DNA of 6,199 nt, taken from assembly GCA_027457185.1 (NCBI GenBank), contig DAIDTN010000121.1:1-6199 (forward strand). The letters run 5' to 3'. The notes under the pieces are model-generated. The model did not search any database. It had not been told where the DNA came from and saw nothing but the letters and a program-made list of their open reading frames with translations. Origin of the DNA: Burkholderiales bacterium. GTDB lineage: Bacteria > Pseudomonadota > Gammaproteobacteria > Burkholderiales > SG8-39. Below, one piece after another: positions 5,874-6,199 of the stretch (the first letter of the stretch is position 1; every line of letters starts with the position of its first letter). Made by a program: the position numbers and the translations under genes.

Positions 5874-6051
5874 GAAGTCAGCCCCTAAAGGGAACCTTAC
5901 AAAATCCCTAATGTGAGGTCTGGCGTGGCTAGCTTAGCTTGGGCCGTTGATTCCTCAACCGCACCACCGGGATAGGCGGTTGGACGCTTATGCGATATCG
6001 CCACGCTTGCTTGGCTGATGCGTTCGTGCCGCCTGCGCAGTAAATCGCGCT
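5874..6051 (-). other. Non-coding leader/intergenic region before the C39-like gene
   Basis: These 178 bases lie between the stop of the GGDEF gene and the C39-like gene, both on the minus strand, and contain no convincing gene. They are lower in GC than the rest of the window (30/60 in block 5881-5940). They hold an alternative-pairing hairpin set (5946-5982), a perfect 10-base palindrome GCGATATCGC (5992-6001) and AGGGG at 5882-5886 that could be a ribosome binding site for a TTG start at 5873. A promoter for the downstream block should be here; the best minus-strand match, TTGAGG with TAAGCT 16 bases later, is poor and is not called. Confidence 0.5.
5946..5982 (-). repeat. Mutually exclusive inverted repeats (possible RNA switch)
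   Basis: Three segments can pair in two incompatible ways. CAACCGC (5956-5962) is complementary to GCGGTTG (5976-5982), seven base pairs with a 13-base loop. The overlapping TCAAC (5955-5959) is also complementary to GTTGA (5946-5950), five base pairs, and on the minus-strand transcript the four-base loop reads GGAA, a GNRA tetraloop. Neither stem is followed by a T-run. This is directly visible in the sequence; an attenuator or other regulatory role, or a simple GC palindrome after the GGDEF gene, is inference. Confidence 0.4.
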
Positions 6052-6199
6052 TCAATCGCTGACCCGGTTGCGCCCGCCCTGCTTCGCCCGATACAGCGCC
6101 TGGTCGGCGGCGCGCAGCACTTCGGCCGGTGTCGAATGCTGCTCGTCAGGCTCGGCGATGCCTATGCTCACCGTTACCGACAGCGTCTTCTCGGCGGCG
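6052..6199 (-). CDS. GGDEF-domain protein (diguanylate cyclase), C-terminal end only
   Basis: The minus strand is open from the right edge to a TGA at 6052-6054, giving the last 48 residues of a larger protein. They carry the end of a GGDEF domain: VTVSIGIA, the strand after the active-site region, then AADQALYRAKQGGRNRV, the conserved final helix of the domain. GGDEF domains make the second messenger cyclic di-GMP from two GTP. The active-site GGDEF motif, any inhibitory RxxD site and the N-terminal sensor part lie outside the window, so activity and signal cannot be judged. The protein ends two residues after the domain (SD), so GGDEF is C-terminal and no EAL domain follows. Confidence 0.9.
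   Translation of the reverse strand, partial: AAEKTLSVTVSIGIAEPDEQHSTPAEVLRAADQALYRAKQGGRNRVSD

Noticed and set aside
5922..5960. Minus-strand promoter TTGAGG / TAAGCT for the accessory block
   Set aside because: Only about 4/6 and 3/6 matches to the sigma-70 boxes with 16-base spacing; not better than expected by chance.
5992..6001. Perfect palindrome GCGATATCGC as an operator
   Set aside because: Single copy, no matching second site and no regulator gene in the window; a 10-base palindrome can occur by chance.
5947..6018. Short plus-strand TTG-initiated frame in the intergenic region
   Set aside because: About 23 codons, no ribosome binding site and no recognisable product.
3976..6051. 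Integron gene-cassette array
   Set aside because: Small same-strand genes of varied function with short gaps suggest cassettes, and GTTGGAC (5979-5985) and GTTGAGC near 4430 fit the core-site consensus. But no gap contains a paired RYYYAAC/GTTRRRY attC structure, the gaps share no similarity, and no integrase is present.

Overview
The window looks like chromosomal sequence from a GC-rich proteobacterium, most likely a betaproteobacterium. That placement is inferred from base composition and gene types; there is no rRNA, tRNA or other marker to fix it. No insertion sequence, integrase, CRISPR array or RNA gene was seen.

Left part (1-1983, + strand): a sugar-acid catabolic pair. The C-terminal two thirds of an IlvD/Edd-family dehydratase (closest in character to aldonate dehydratases such as L-arabinonate dehydratase) is followed after 45 bases by a DapA-superfamily class I aldolase/dehydratase. 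Together they would dehydrate an aldonic acid to a 2-keto-3-deoxy acid and then cleave or dehydrate it further. The second protein lacks the substrate-binding Arg expected in true dihydrodipicolinate synthase, which supports a catabolic role over lysine synthesis.

Middle part (2020-3901, - strand, convergent with the left part): a two-gene ABC-2 exporter of the DrrA/DrrB type. The ATPase starts at 3619 and the permease at 2790, with 10 bases between them and the ribosome binding site overlapping the ATPase stop. A 70-residue predicted lipoprotein lies just upstream on the same strand. The 69 bases between lipoprotein and ATPase are nearly filled by two adjacent hairpins, the second of which ends two bases before the GTG start.

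Right part (3976-5873, - strand): four small single-domain genes in the same direction. In transcription order they are a C39-like papain-fold cysteine peptidase, a GNAT acetyltransferase, a ParB/sulfiredoxin-fold-like protein and a DUF488 protein. From about 4440 to 6050 the sequence is less GC-rich than the rest: two sampled 60-base blocks had 31/60 G+C, against 37-44/60 in the catabolic and ABC genes. This suggests an acquired or accessory block. A 178-base non-coding leader (5874-6051) with alternative hairpins precedes it, and the last 40 or so codons of a GGDEF (diguanylate cyclase) gene run off the right edge.

No clearly new multi-gene system is visible. The most interesting material is the accessory block at 3976-5873 (a cytosolic C39-like protease and a stand-alone ParB-fold protein beside a GNAT and DUF488) and the structured leaders at 3622-3674 and 5946-5982.
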